NCBI GenBank assembly: GCA_028874795.1
Contig: JAPPHT010000066.1
Span: 1 to 62,173, forward strand
Origin: Chloroflexota bacterium
GTDB lineage: Bacteria > Chloroflexota > Dehalococcoidia > Lucifugimonadales > Australimonadaceae
Length of the DNA stretch: 62,173 nucleotides
Direction of reading: 5' to 3'
The translations under genes were made by a program, and so were the position numbers. Of this stretch, positions 8,466 through 16,514 are shown piece by piece; the stretch's first letter is position 1, and every line of letters starts with the position of its first letter. A model generated the notes under the pieces. It saw only the letters and a list, made by a program, of their open reading frames with translations, was not told the DNA's origin and did no database searches.

Positions 8466-9632
8466 TCAGGCGATGGCGTTGATGCCGGTGAGATGGCGGC
8501 CCAGGATGAGCTGGTGCATGTGCTGGGTGCCCTCGTAGGTGTGCACCGTCTCCAGGTTCATGGCGTGGCGCATCGGCGGCAGGTCGTCGGTGATGCCGGC
8601 GGCGCCGAGGAGGTCGCGGCTGGTGCGCGCGATCTCCAGCGCAGCGAGGGTGTTGCTGTACTTCGCCATGCTGACGTGCGACCAGTGCAGTTTGCCCGCA
8701 GCCTTCAGTCGCCCTAACTGCAATGCGAGCAGTTGGGCCTTGGAGAGCGACGTCGCCATGTCCGCTAGTTTCTGCTGCACGAGTTGGAACGACGCCAGTG
8801 GACGCCCGAACTGCTCGCGGTCCTTCGTGTATTCGATCGCAGTGTGCAGGCAGTCCGCCGCCGCTCCGCAGACGCCCCAGACGATGCTGTATCGCGCCGC
8901 GTTGAGGCACTCCAACGCGGAACCAAGCCCCCGTGTGCCGGGGAGAAGCGCGTCCTCTCCCACACGCACGTCCTCCAGGAAGATGGCGCTCGTGACGCTC
9001 ATGCGCATGGAGAGCTTGTTGTGGACGTCCTCTCGTCGTACGCCCGGCAGGCTCGTGTCCACCAGGAAACCCCGCACCGCGTCGCCCAACTTCGCCCAGA
9101 CCACCAGGACATCGGCGATGCCTGCGTTGGTGATCCACATCTTGCCGCCGTTGATCGTGAACCCGTCCGCTGTCTCGACCGCGCGCGTCTCCATGCCGCC
9201 CGGATCGGAGCCGTGGTCGGCCTCGGTAAGGCCGAACGCACCCAGAACGCGGCCGGCCGCCATGTCGGGCAGGTAGCGCTCGCGGTGCTCCTCCGTACCG
9301 AAGGCGTGGATGGCGGTCATCACCAACGAGGACTGGACCGATACGAAGGAGCGGTAACCGGAGTCCGCGCGCTCCAGCTCCTGCATGATGAGGCCGTAGG
9401 CAACGGGGCCGAGCCCGGCACAGCCGTAGCCCTCCAGGTGCGCGCCGAAGAGGCCGAGCTCCCCCATCCGTGGAACGAGTTCAACCGGGAACGTGCCTTC
9501 TCGGAAATGGGGGACGACCGCGGGCAGAGCCTCCGTTTCGACGAAGGCGCGCATCGTGTCGCGCACCTGGCGCTCGTCATCGGTCAGTTCGGACTCGATA
9601 TCCAGCAGGTCTATCCCGCGGTAGGGCTGCAT
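8466..9632 (-). CDS. Acyl-CoA dehydrogenase, glutaryl-CoA dehydrogenase-like
   Basis: 388 residues, full length for the family. FAD/substrate signatures: FGLTEADHGSDPGGMETRA (about residue 130) and WITNAGIADVLVVWAKLGD. The C-terminal TVHTYEGTQHMHQLILGRH carries the catalytic Glu in the position used by glutaryl-CoA and short/branched-chain dehydrogenases. It oxidises an acyl-CoA to the enoyl-CoA, passing electrons to ETF; glutaryl-CoA is likely but not proven. Upstream of the quinone oxidoreductase gene but separated by a 255-base repeat-rich gap. Confidence 0.88.
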   Translation of the reverse strand: MQPYRGIDLLDIESELTDDERQVRDTMRAFVETEALPAVVPHFREGTFPVELVPRMGELGLFGAHLEGYGCAGLGPVAYGLIMQELERADSGYRSFVSVQSSLVMTAIHAFGTEEHRERYLPDMAAGRVLGAFGLTEADHGSDPGGMETRAVETADGFTINGGKMWITNAGIADVLVVWAKLGDAVRGFLVDTSLPGVRREDVHNKLSMRMSVTSAIFLEDVRVGEDALLPGTRGLGSALECLNAARYSIVWGVCGAAADCLHTAIEYTKDREQFGRPLASFQLVQQKLADMATSLSKAQLLALQLGRLKAAGKLHWSHVSMAKYSNTLAALEIARTSRDLLGAAGITDDLPPMRHAMNLETVHTYEGTQHMHQLILGRHLTGINAIA

Positions 9633-9723
9633 GTCGGCCTCACAATGTTCAACGTCGATCGCAGGGATTGTAGCAAGCGGGCCGCTCGCCCCAGGCGTCC
9701 TGCCGTGCGCACGCTCTAAAGCG

Positions 9724-9752
9724 AGAGGCCCTCCGGTGACCGGAGGGCCTCT
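9724..9752. terminator. Strong hairpin, 13-bp perfect stem
   Basis: AGAGGCCCTCCGG / CCGGAGGGCCTCT around a TGA loop, 26 bases after the stop of the last tandem secreted gene (minus strand). There is no long T-run on either side, so it may be an mRNA 3'-end stabiliser as well as a terminator. Confidence 0.6.
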
Positions 9753-9778
9753 GTACTTGTCTCAGGAACCGGAGTCGG

Positions 9779-10519
9779 TTACGCGGGACAGTGGCTTGGA
9801 ACGCTCAGTCCCGCCTTTTTGGCCTCGAGCTCGGCCGTCGCTTCCGCGATCTGCGCGTCGAGCTGCGCCTCGAATGCAGGGTAGAACGCGGTCGCCAGCG
9901 CCCAGGCGGCGTCAGACACGTTGACCGGCTTCGTACCCAGACCTTGATCCCTGTCCGCCTGAAGCAGCGCGAGCTCGGACTCCATCTCAGCGACATCCTC
10001 CGCGATGCCGACGCGGTCGCTCAGGCGGCAGAATGCCAGCGGCGTGCTGGTGATGACCTCGAGCGTGCCCGGGTCTACCACGCTGAGCGTCCTCATACGC
10101 TCGACGTCGCCGTCGCCGGGGCCGATCCCGGAGCGCTGGCGGGTGAAGCGGCCGAGCGTCCACACGGTTGTCCACGCTCCCTGCTCGTTGGCGACGAGGG
10201 TGTTGGTATCACTCGTGTTGGTCACGTAGTTCGTGATGTCGGAAGGAGTGCCGGGGCCGTCGTTGATGAGGAGAATGACCTCCTGGCCGGCGGCGAAGCC
10301 GGAGCCCCAGATGCGGACCTGCTCGCGAGAGGAGCGTGCGCCCAACTGGTGGTTGACGATAGCGTCATCCGCAACGACGCTCTCCACGCCCGATACATGG
10401 CCGTCCGCAGAGGCCCGCGGGGAGAACACGGCGTTGCCCGCTACGAGTCCGAGCAGCAGTCCCGCGGCGACAAGCATGAGAACCACGGCCCGGGGGTGAG
10501 TTGCGATTACCTTAGTCAC
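9779..10519 (-). CDS. Secreted protein, tandem paralogue 3 of 3
   Basis: 246 residues. N-terminal signal sequence or anchor (about 12-35) ending ASADGH. The core repeats the family pattern: GARSSREQVRIWGSGFAAGQ, an LLINDGPG strand, WTLGRFTRQ, and a Cys in LAFCRLS that can pair with the terminal PSHCPA. Between them is an added coiled-coil-like segment (about 180-235) absent from the other two copies. GTG start with a perfect AGGAGG. Last gene of the three-gene operon. Family function unknown; an extracellular beta-sandwich is inference. Confidence 0.7.
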   Translation of the reverse strand: MTKVIATHPRAVVLMLVAAGLLLGLVAGNAVFSPRASADGHVSGVESVVADDAIVNHQLGARSSREQVRIWGSGFAAGQEVILLINDGPGTPSDITNYVTNTSDTNTLVANEQGAWTTVWTLGRFTRQRSGIGPGDGDVERMRTLSVVDPGTLEVITSTPLAFCRLSDRVGIAEDVAEMESELALLQADRDQGLGTKPVNVSDAAWALATAFYPAFEAQLDAQIAEATAELEAKKAGLSVPSHCPA

Positions 10520-10545
10520 GATTACCTCCTGTGGACCTCAACGCT

Positions 10546-11130
10546 TTACGCTGAGCAGAAGCCGGGGACTTCCGCGGGTTCTGCGCCTTCTTCAAGATCT
10601 GCATTGCGCGTCACGTCGCAGAGCGCGATCGGCGCGCTGGCCAGGAACGAGTAGGTGCCCGCATCCACGGCCCACATGCTGGCCATACGCTCTGTTCCAA
10701 CATTCGGGCGGGTGAAGCGGCCGAGCCGCCACTTGGTCGCGAAGGCGCCATCGTCGTTCACGATGAGCGGCCAGACGCTGCCTGCGCCGTCGCGGTAACG
10801 GGCCGGGTCGCAGTTGCCCTCGTTGTCCCAGCGGCAGGCGCTGATGACGTAGAGCGCGCCCTGGAAGTCCGCTACCAGGAGCTCTACTTCGATGCCCGGG
10901 GTGAAGCCGGAGCCGTAGATCCAGACTTCCTCCGGAGAGCGGCTCGCCCCGGTGTTGAAGTCAACCTCGGTGTGGGAGAGCACGATGGCCTCTCCTCCCG
11001 TGGAGTGACCGTCGGCGCTGGCGCTTTGCCCTCCCACCAGCGAAAGGGCAAGCAACGAGCCAACCAAGAAGAGACCGACGGTCCACACGAGCATGAACCG
11101 CTTTGTCACTGTTGTTCTTACGCCTGTCAC
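10546..11130 (-). CDS. Secreted protein, tandem paralogue 2 of 3
   Basis: 194 residues, GTG start after AGGAGG. Signal sequence (about 12-38) ending SASADGH. Core elements EEVWIYGSGFTPGIEVELLV, WRLGRFTRPN and MASMWAVDAGTY match the neighbours. Two extra Cys residues (ACRWDNEGNC) form an insertion unique to this copy, plus the family Cys pair near the C-terminus (ALC ... GFCSA). Gap to the next gene 26 bases. Unknown function. Confidence 0.7.
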   Translation of the reverse strand: MTGVRTTVTKRFMLVWTVGLFLVGSLLALSLVGGQSASADGHSTGGEAIVLSHTEVDFNTGASRSPEEVWIYGSGFTPGIEVELLVADFQGALYVISACRWDNEGNCDPARYRDGAGSVWPLIVNDDGAFATKWRLGRFTRPNVGTERMASMWAVDAGTYSFLASAPIALCDVTRNADLEEGAEPAEVPGFCSA

Positions 11131-11171
11131 TGAGTCCTCCTGCTCACGATTCTCTCAAAGGGTAGGGGGCA

Positions 11172-11684
11172 TCAGGCCGAGCAGTGGCTCGGAACTTCCG
11201 CGTCTTCACCACGGCCGCTGAGGTTGCAGAGCGCCAGCGGAGCGGACGCCAGCGGGTCGAATGAGCCCGCGTCGACCGCCCAGACCGACTCCATGCCCTC
11301 GCCGCCTACTCCGGTGCGAGTGAAGCGACCGAACGTCCACTCGAACCCGAATGCGCCCTCGTCGTTGGCGGCTACGTCGATGCCCGAAAGGGCGCCAACG
11401 TCCGTCGCGACACCGCGCTGGTCGGCGATCAGAATGAGGACGCTCTGGCCAGGGTTGAAGCCTGAACCGTAGATCCACACCGACGTGCGTGAACTGCGTG
11501 TCCCCGGAACGAAGTCGGCCTCGTTCGGGGTGACGACGAGTGTCTCCGTGCCCGAACTGTGACCGTCGGCGCGCACGCCTGTGTTCGTGGAGAGCGCTGC
11601 CGCCAGGGCGAGCCCCATCAGAACGGCAGCGGTCAAGATAACCAAAGCGAACCGTGGCGACAGTAGCGAATGCGTTCGAATCAC
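11172..11684 (-). CDS. Secreted protein, tandem paralogue 1 of 3
   Basis: 170 residues, the shortest and plainest copy, GTG start after AAGGAGG. Signal sequence (about 12-37) ending VRADGH, then TSVWIYGSGFNPGQSVLILI, WTFGRFTRTG, ESVWAVDAGSF and the Cys pair ALC ... SHCSA. First gene of the operon; the 285 bases upstream to the alcohol dehydrogenase hold no gene. Unknown function; the WIYGSGF-PGQ pattern recalls IPT/TIG-like Ig folds (inference). Confidence 0.7.
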   Translation of the reverse strand: MIRTHSLLSPRFALVILTAAVLMGLALAAALSTNTGVRADGHSSGTETLVVTPNEADFVPGTRSSRTSVWIYGSGFNPGQSVLILIADQRGVATDVGALSGIDVAANDEGAFGFEWTFGRFTRTGVGGEGMESVWAVDAGSFDPLASAPLALCNLSGRGEDAEVPSHCSA

Positions 11685-11969
11685 GGCGTTCCTCCTTCAA
11701 CCCTATGGCTCGCAGACAGACAACCACGTGCTTGCCGCGAGTGCGGCGCAGAGGCTATAAGGGTTTGCCGCTGCGTGTCAAGCGTTCCGCAATCATACCC
11801 GATTCCCATTGAATAGGGAACACTTCCGCGCCTTGTTCACAACTCCTGTTAAACCGATGTTCACACCATCCCGCCCGTCTCCCTCAGGAGAGAGTACCCA
11901 ACACAGTTACGCAAAGGTCACCTGCAGGCGGACGTTCCGTCCTGTGGCGCGGCCACCTACTACGGGCAC

Positions 11970-12947
11970 CTACATGGTGAGCGAGACCTTCAGCGCGCCG
12001 CCGCTCGGCTCGTGCGCCAACTCGAACGCGTCGCCCACGCGTTCCAACGGCAGCGTGTGTGTGACATAGGGCGACATGTCTATCTCGCCCTCTGCGATGA
12101 GCCGCAACGCCTGTCTGAAAGAGACGAGGCCCGGCTCGTCCTGCGCTCCGAAGATGGTGCGGACGTCCAGCCGCTTGAGGAAATAGGTGCCGAGGTCGAA
12201 CGGCACCGGGTCGAACCCCGTCGGCAGGCCGAAGACGTGCACGTGTCCCTCAGCCCTGGCCATCCGCACCGCCTGGTCCAGCGTCTCGTGCCCGCCTACC
12301 GCATCCACGACCACCTCGACTCCCTCCCCGTCCGTGAGCTCCAGGACGGCGTCCACCGCCGCGTCGCCGGTCACGTCCAGTGCATCGTCCGCGCCGAGCG
12401 CCACGCCCGCCGCGCGCCTGTCAGCGTTCGGCTCGATGGTGATGATGCGCCCGGCGCCCAGGCGCCGCAGATAGAAGTCGTGGAAGAGCCCTGCGCTCCC
12501 CTGGCCGATGACGACTGCGGTCTTGCCCGTCATCTCCGGCAGCTTGCGGGCCGCGAAGATGACGGTGCCCAACTGCTGCGCCATCATCAGTTCAGCGAGG
12601 GGGGGTCCTTCCGGCAGCTCGACGATGAAGTGTGGCGAGACCGCCTGATACTCAGCGAAGTTGCGGGCCTCCCAGATGTTGGGCACAGTGAGGACGAGCG
12701 CGCCTTCCCGCAGTCCGGTCTCGCCGGGGTCGACGATGGTGCCTACGCCTTCATGGCCGGGCTCTCCCGGCTCCATGGGGTACGTATTGCGTGGCCAGCC
12801 GTGGTAGACGTAGTGCAGGTCCGTGCCGCAGATGGACGCCATGTGCATCCGGACGAGCGCCTTCCGACCATCCGATTCCGGAACAGGGACCTCGTCGCAG
12901 ACGATGTCCCGCAGACCTCTGAGGATGGCGGCTTGCATCATGGGCAT
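11970..12947 (-). CDS. Zinc-dependent alcohol dehydrogenase (MDR)
   Basis: 325 residues. Catalytic zinc region SICGTDLHYVYHGWPR and GEPGHEGVGTIVDPGE (about 39-75) and a cofactor loop VVIGQGSAGLFHDFYLRRLG. The four-Cys structural zinc lobe of classical ADHs is absent. Such proteins oxidise secondary alcohols or sugar alcohols with NAD(P). Three in-frame ATGs lie close together at the start; the first is used here. It diverges from the glutaredoxin gene 74 bases away. Confidence 0.8.
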   Translation of the reverse strand: MPMMQAAILRGLRDIVCDEVPVPESDGRKALVRMHMASICGTDLHYVYHGWPRNTYPMEPGEPGHEGVGTIVDPGETGLREGALVLTVPNIWEARNFAEYQAVSPHFIVELPEGPPLAELMMAQQLGTVIFAARKLPEMTGKTAVVIGQGSAGLFHDFYLRRLGAGRIITIEPNADRRAAGVALGADDALDVTGDAAVDAVLELTDGEGVEVVVDAVGGHETLDQAVRMARAEGHVHVFGLPTGFDPVPFDLGTYFLKRLDVRTIFGAQDEPGLVSFRQALRLIAEGEIDMSPYVTHTLPLERVGDAFELAHEPSGGALKVSLTM

Positions 12948-13021
12948 GGTTGCGGCTCCCCGCGTATCTTTGAATGGTTCCCTAGCCTATCAGGCCGTAC
13001 GCTGGTATGATGGAGCGCACG

Positions 13022-13246
13022 ATGGTCAGCGATCCCGAACTCATCGTCTACACCCGCCCCGACTGCACCTACTCGGATGCGTTGCTCCACGACCTTAAGA
13101 AGGATGGAGTCGAGTATCGGCAGGTCGACCTCGAGGACCACCCCGAGCTGATCGGGGAGTTGGAGCGCCTGACAGGTGGAGAGCGGGTCACTCCGGTGAT
13201 GGTGGAGGGGGAACTGGTCATAGTCGGTTATCATGGGATCGGCTGA
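13022..13246 (+). CDS. Glutaredoxin-like protein with CxxS active site
   Basis: 74 residues, glutaredoxin/NrdH size. ELIVYTRPDCTYSDALLHDLK holds a C-T-Y-S motif, so the resolving Cys is replaced by Ser as in monothiol glutaredoxins. The cis-Pro region is ERVTPVMVEGELVIVGYHGIG. The ATG at 13022 has TGGAGCG upstream; an ATG at 13007 would add five residues. Thiol-disulfide or glutathionyl/bacillithiol-type exchange is expected. Confidence 0.75.
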   Translation: MVSDPELIVYTRPDCTYSDALLHDLKKDGVEYRQVDLEDHPELIGELERLTGGERVTPVMVEGELVIVGYHGIG

Positions 13247-13286
13247 GCGTTCTGACCGCCCCGGAGGAGCCGGGGCCAGCTACCGC

Positions 13287-13365
13287 GGCCCGGTGGTGTA
13301 GCCTGGTTTAACACACCGCCCTGTCAAGGCGGAGATCGCCGGTTCAAATCCGGTCCGGGTCGCCA
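13287..13365 (+). tRNA. tRNA-Asp (GTC)
   Basis: Cloverleaf built by eye: acceptor GGCCCGG / CCGGGTC, D stem GTGT/ACAC, anticodon stem CCGCC/GGCGG around CTGTCAA (anticodon GTC), T arm GCCGG-TTCAAAT-CCGGT, discriminator G at 13362 and an encoded CCA at 13363-13365. Confidence 0.93.
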
Positions 13366-13382
13366 GCAGCGGCAGCGAAGCG

Positions 13383-13414
13383 AAGCCCCCGTGCGTTATG
13401 CACGGGGGCTTTTT
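13383..13414 (+). terminator. Rho-independent terminator after tRNA-Asp
   Basis: Stem AAGCCCCCGTGC / GCACGGGGGCTT with a five-base loop and a run of five Ts at 13410-13414. Confidence 0.9.
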
Positions 13415-13416
13415 CT

Positions 13417-13532
13417 CATCACCCCCAATCCTGACCTTCCCCCTTGACGGGGGAAGGGACTATAACCCCACCGGCTCACCCTCACCCGCCGCAGAGCGGC
13501 GACCTCTCCCCTCAAGGGAGAGGGGTCACACG
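13417..13532. repeat. Two intergenic GC-rich palindromic repeats
   Basis: First unit starts CACCCCCAATCCTGACC and folds CCTTCCCCC / GGGGGAAGG; the second starts CTCACCCGCCGCAGAGCGG and folds CCTCTCCC / GGGAGAGG. Both belong with the tract at 8272. They sit between the tRNA terminator and the 3' end of the peroxiredoxin gene. Confidence 0.6.
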
Positions 13533-13536
13533 CGGG

Positions 13537-14196
13537 CTACTGGCTGGGGTCCTTCACCTTGCGCAGGTAGGGTTTGACTGTCTCCCAACCATCCGGGAAG
13601 AGCTCCTTGGCAGCCTCGTTGTCGACGGCGGGGAGGATGATGACGTCTTCGCCCTTGTTCCAATTGGCTGGGGTCGCCACCTTGTGCTCGACCGTGAGCT
13701 GACAGGAGTCCAGCACACGCAACAACTCGTCGAAGTTGCGCCCCGTGCTCATCGGGTACGTGAGGCTCATCTTGATCTTCTTGTCGGGACCGACGAGGAA
13801 CACGGTGCGCACGGTCTGGTTCGTCGCTGCTGTGCGGCCCTCCGAGGGCTCCTCCTCGGCAGGAAGCATGTCGTACAGCTTGGCGACGTTGAGCTGGTCG
13901 TCGGCGATGATGGGGAAGTTGAGGGCGGTGCCGCCGATGTCCTCGATGTCCGAGGCCCAGCGCTGGTGGTCCTCGACCTTGTCGACGCTGAGACCGATCA
14001 CTTTGCAGTTGCGCTTTGCGAACTCGTCGTTGAGGCTGGCGACGTAGCCCAGCTCGGTAGCACAGACGGGAGTGAAGTCCTTGGGGTGGGAGAAGAGTAC
14101 CGCCCAACCGTCGCCGATCCATTCGTGGAAGCTGACGGTGCCGGAGCTCGTGTCAGCAGTAAAGTCGGGGGCAGTGTCGTTGATGCGTAGCGCCAT
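13537..14196 (-). CDS. 1-Cys peroxiredoxin (Prx6 type)
   Basis: 219 residues. The peroxidatic site is HPKDFTPVCATELG (Cys about residue 45); conserved Arg and the long C-terminal dimerisation domain (NWNKGEDVIILP) mark the Prx6 group rather than 2-Cys AhpC. A second Cys pair typical of 2-Cys enzymes is not in place. Reduces peroxides; cytosolic (no signal). Start preceded by GAAGGAGACG. The glutaredoxin-like protein nearby could help recycle it (inference). Confidence 0.9.
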   Translation of the reverse strand: MALRINDTAPDFTADTSSGTVSFHEWIGDGWAVLFSHPKDFTPVCATELGYVASLNDEFAKRNCKVIGLSVDKVEDHQRWASDIEDIGGTALNFPIIADDQLNVAKLYDMLPAEEEPSEGRTAATNQTVRTVFLVGPDKKIKMSLTYPMSTGRNFDELLRVLDSCQLTVEHKVATPANWNKGEDVIILPAVDNEAAKELFPDGWETVKPYLRKVKDPSQ

Positions 14197-14339
14197 GATG
14201 TGCGTCTCCTTCGTATCGGCCCGCGGTGGTCCGCCACCACGGGTACTGTCTCTCGTGGTTGCGTTCTCAGTTCCGACCGCTGGGCGTCAACACAAGCACA
14301 TTCTGTTTCACTCTCCTTCGCACAGGGTTCTCTGGAGCC

Positions 14340-14415
14340 TGGCTCCCGCGGTAGGACTCGAACCTACGACCAATCGGTTAACAGCCGACCGCTCTACCAA
14401 CTGAGCTACGCGGGA
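14340..14415 (-). tRNA. tRNA-Asn (GTT)
   Basis: Reverse strand: acceptor TCCCGCG / CGCGGGA, anticodon loop CTGTTAA (GTT), T loop TTCGAGT, discriminator G and an encoded CCA at 14342-14340. Confidence 0.93.
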
Positions 14416-14526
14416 ACGCAGGTGTCATTGTAGCAAACGGCGGGAGAACGCAAGGCGGAGCGCTTCGAGGCCGCGGAGCCGGGTTGCAGGCGGTCGCTCC
14501 CTTCGACCCGGAGCGGGCAAGTCCTA

Positions 14527-14535
14527 TGCTATAGT
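14527..14535 (+). promoter_or_regulatory. Extended -10 for tRNA-Ala
   Basis: TGCTATAGT: a TGn extension plus TATAGT (5 of 6), ending 46 bases before the tRNA. No good -35 at 17 bases, as expected for an extended -10. Confidence 0.4.
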
Positions 14536-14581
14536 AGGTGCCAGCCCCGCCTGGCTTGCCCGGAGCGGTGGCCGCAGGCAT

Positions 14582-14657
<76 letters not shown>

Positions 14658-14722
14658 GCCTCACGCTTCTGCCAGCCGGTCAGGTCTCCGGCGCAGCGTG
14701 GTTTCCCACCCACCCGAACGCT

Positions 14723-14779
14723 TGTGGGGGACACCCCCAGACCCTCGACAGAGGCGGGATACCCCCTCTGCACTCCCCC
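14723..14779. repeat. GC-rich palindromic intergenic repeat
   Basis: Contains GTGGGGGACACCCCCA and a second imperfect stem GAGGCGGGATACCCCCTC. It lies in the 502-base gap between tRNA-Ala and the TctC gene; no gene is seen in the rest of the gap apart from the remnant and promoter listed separately. Confidence 0.5.
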
Positions 14780-14904
14780 GATCAGACACGGTTGACAGAC
14801 GATCCTCAGCCACACCTGTCTCCGTCCTTCATAGACCGCTGTCAGATCAAGAGAGAAAACCAAACACCCTCCCTCCTCGCAGTATGGCCCCCACCGGCGT
14901 CGGA

Positions 14905-14990
14905 CTACTGTTCCAGCAGTTCCGCGACGTCGGCGGCGAAGACCATCTCCGGGTCGTTGCTGGTGCCGGGCGCGCCTGGACGTCCCGGCA
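14905..14990 (-). pseudogene. Remnant of the small gene found intact at 18712-18936
   Basis: The reverse strand reads GTSNDPEMVFAADVAELLEQ then TAG, nearly the same as the C-terminus of the intact gene (GSSDEPELVFAADVAELPEQ, TAG). Upstream the frame meets two stops, so only about the last 28 codons survive. The DNA match continues roughly 15 bases past the stop codon. The two copies lie in the same orientation on either side of the TctC/TctA cassette. Confidence 0.7.
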
Positions 14991-15034
14991 ATCAGGACAC
15001 GGTGTTTCAGTCGTATGCCCTGGGCAGCCAGACT

Positions 15035-15063
15035 TTGACAATCCCCTCGCTCTCTTGTAGATT
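15035..15063 (+). promoter_or_regulatory. Sigma-70-type promoter of the TctC/TctA cassette
   Basis: Perfect -35 TTGACA at 15035, a 17-base spacer, and -10 TAGATT at 15058 (4 of 6). Expected start near 15070, leaving a leader of about 90 bases before the TctC ATG at 15160. Confidence 0.5.
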
Positions 15064-15159
15064 CGCCACGCGTTTTCCTGCGAGCCCCTACCGCTGTGCT
15101 TTCGATGAGCGACTCCACGGCTGGAGGTTGCCTCCGATGCCGTGGCATAGGAGGCGACG

Positions 15160-16431
15160 ATGTCATCGATCATCCGTGGGACACCCAGAGTCGTAGCGCT
15201 CGCCGCCTTGACTCTCGCCCTCGCTGTCACAGCGGCGTGCGGCGCAGACCCGACCCCGACGGCCGCACCTGCGCCGATTGCGACACCGACGCCGACAGCC
15301 CTGCCGCCGGGCGTTACACCGGAGCCGACGCCCGTGCCGCCGGGCGTTACGCTGGAGCCGACAGCCCTGCCGCCGGGCGTTACGCCGGTGCCGACCGAGC
15401 CGCCGCCTGCTACTCCGACGCCAGTTCCGACGCCGACAGGTCCGCCCCACTACGAAGGGAAGACTGTCCGCGTCATCGTCGGCTGGGGCCCAGGCAGCAA
15501 CTCGGACATCCAGGCCCGCTACGTCGTGCAGAGGCTGGGAGAGTTCATACCGGGCAATCCCCGGTTCGTCATGACGGCGGTTCCGACTCGGTCCGCTTAC
15601 TTCAACGCGCTGAACCGGCTGTTCGATGGCCCAGGCGACGGACTCACCATGGCTTATGGCGTTGGCGGTTCAACTGTTGAGGAGTTGGTCTTCGCCGGCG
15701 AGGTGCAATTCAAGGCCAACGAGTTCCAGCGCGTCTTCTCGTTCGACCTGATCCCCTCGATCTGGTACGCCCACAAAGACTCGCCCTACACCAGTATCGA
15801 AGACATGATTGGAGGAACGGCCGAGTTCACCTACGCTGCAGCAGCCGAGGGCGATTCTCGATGGACCCAGATGACATTCCTCAAGCAGAAGCTTGATCTT
15901 CCGATGGATATCCTGACCGGCTTCGACGGCAGTACGCCGGGCTCGTTCCTGACTATGGACCGGCACGATGCCGACACCGTGACTTCAGGTTTCTGGTATC
16001 GGTTGGGACTCGATCGCCCGGGCTGGCTGACGGACGGGTACGTGATTCCGATGGCGATAATGTCCGATTACTCTGTGGCCATCTCGCCAAACTCGGAAGG
16101 CCCTCTGCCGGCAGGCATCCCCAACATTCGCGATTTCCTCAGCGAAGAGGAAGTGCGCGAATACAATGCGATGCAGTCGGGCGAGGGAGCCCTCCAGCGC
16201 ACCGCGGTCATGTCCAGAAACACGCCGGACGAGATCCGCGCGATCATCTCGAACGCCATGGTTGAAGCGTTCGCGGACGCGGATTTCAGGGGTGGCCTCG
16301 AATTACTCCTCGGCAGGGGATTGACCCTCGTGGACGGGCCAACGCTCGATGAGCTGGCATCCGCCGTGGATGCGAACTTCCTCGATGAGGTCTACCGGAA
16401 GTACTCGCCCGTCTACGAGTCTCCGTTCTAA
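15160..16431 (+). CDS. Tripartite tricarboxylate transporter substrate-binding lipoprotein (TctC family)
   Basis: 423 residues. Lipoprotein signal (about 1-28) with lipobox VTAAC. A Pro/Thr linker follows (about 30-95) with a near-repeat PPGVTPEPTPV / PPGVTLEPTAL / PPGVTPVPTEP. The binding domain opens GKTVRVIVGWGPGSNSDIQARY, the usual TctC start. It should bind a carboxylate and deliver it to the TctA permease downstream. ATG preceded by AGGAGGCG. The long tether suggests anchoring away from the membrane under a thick wall. Ligand unknown. Confidence 0.85.
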   Translation: MSSIIRGTPRVVALAALTLALAVTAACGADPTPTAAPAPIATPTPTALPPGVTPEPTPVPPGVTLEPTALPPGVTPVPTEPPPATPTPVPTPTGPPHYEGKTVRVIVGWGPGSNSDIQARYVVQRLGEFIPGNPRFVMTAVPTRSAYFNALNRLFDGPGDGLTMAYGVGGSTVEELVFAGEVQFKANEFQRVFSFDLIPSIWYAHKDSPYTSIEDMIGGTAEFTYAAAAEGDSRWTQMTFLKQKLDLPMDILTGFDGSTPGSFLTMDRHDADTVTSGFWYRLGLDRPGWLTDGYVIPMAIMSDYSVAISPNSEGPLPAGIPNIRDFLSEEEVREYNAMQSGEGALQRTAVMSRNTPDEIRAIISNAMVEAFADADFRGGLELLLGRGLTLVDGPTLDELASAVDANFLDEVYRKYSPVYESPF

Positions 16432-16443
16432 CCGCAGAGCAAT

Positions 16444-16474
16444 GAGAGGACCGGACCGGGAGTCCGGTCCTCTC
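16444..16474 (+). promoter_or_regulatory. Intercistronic hairpin between TctC and TctA genes
   Basis: Perfect 12-bp stem GAGAGGACCGGA / TCCGGTCCTCTC with a seven-base loop, 12 bases after the TctC stop and without a T-run. It fits a partial terminator or 3' mRNA stabiliser that keeps the binding protein in excess over the permease. Confidence 0.65.
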
Positions 16475-16514
16475 AAGGGGCCCCCTTATCCACCAGTAGC
16501 AGCAGAAGGGACCC

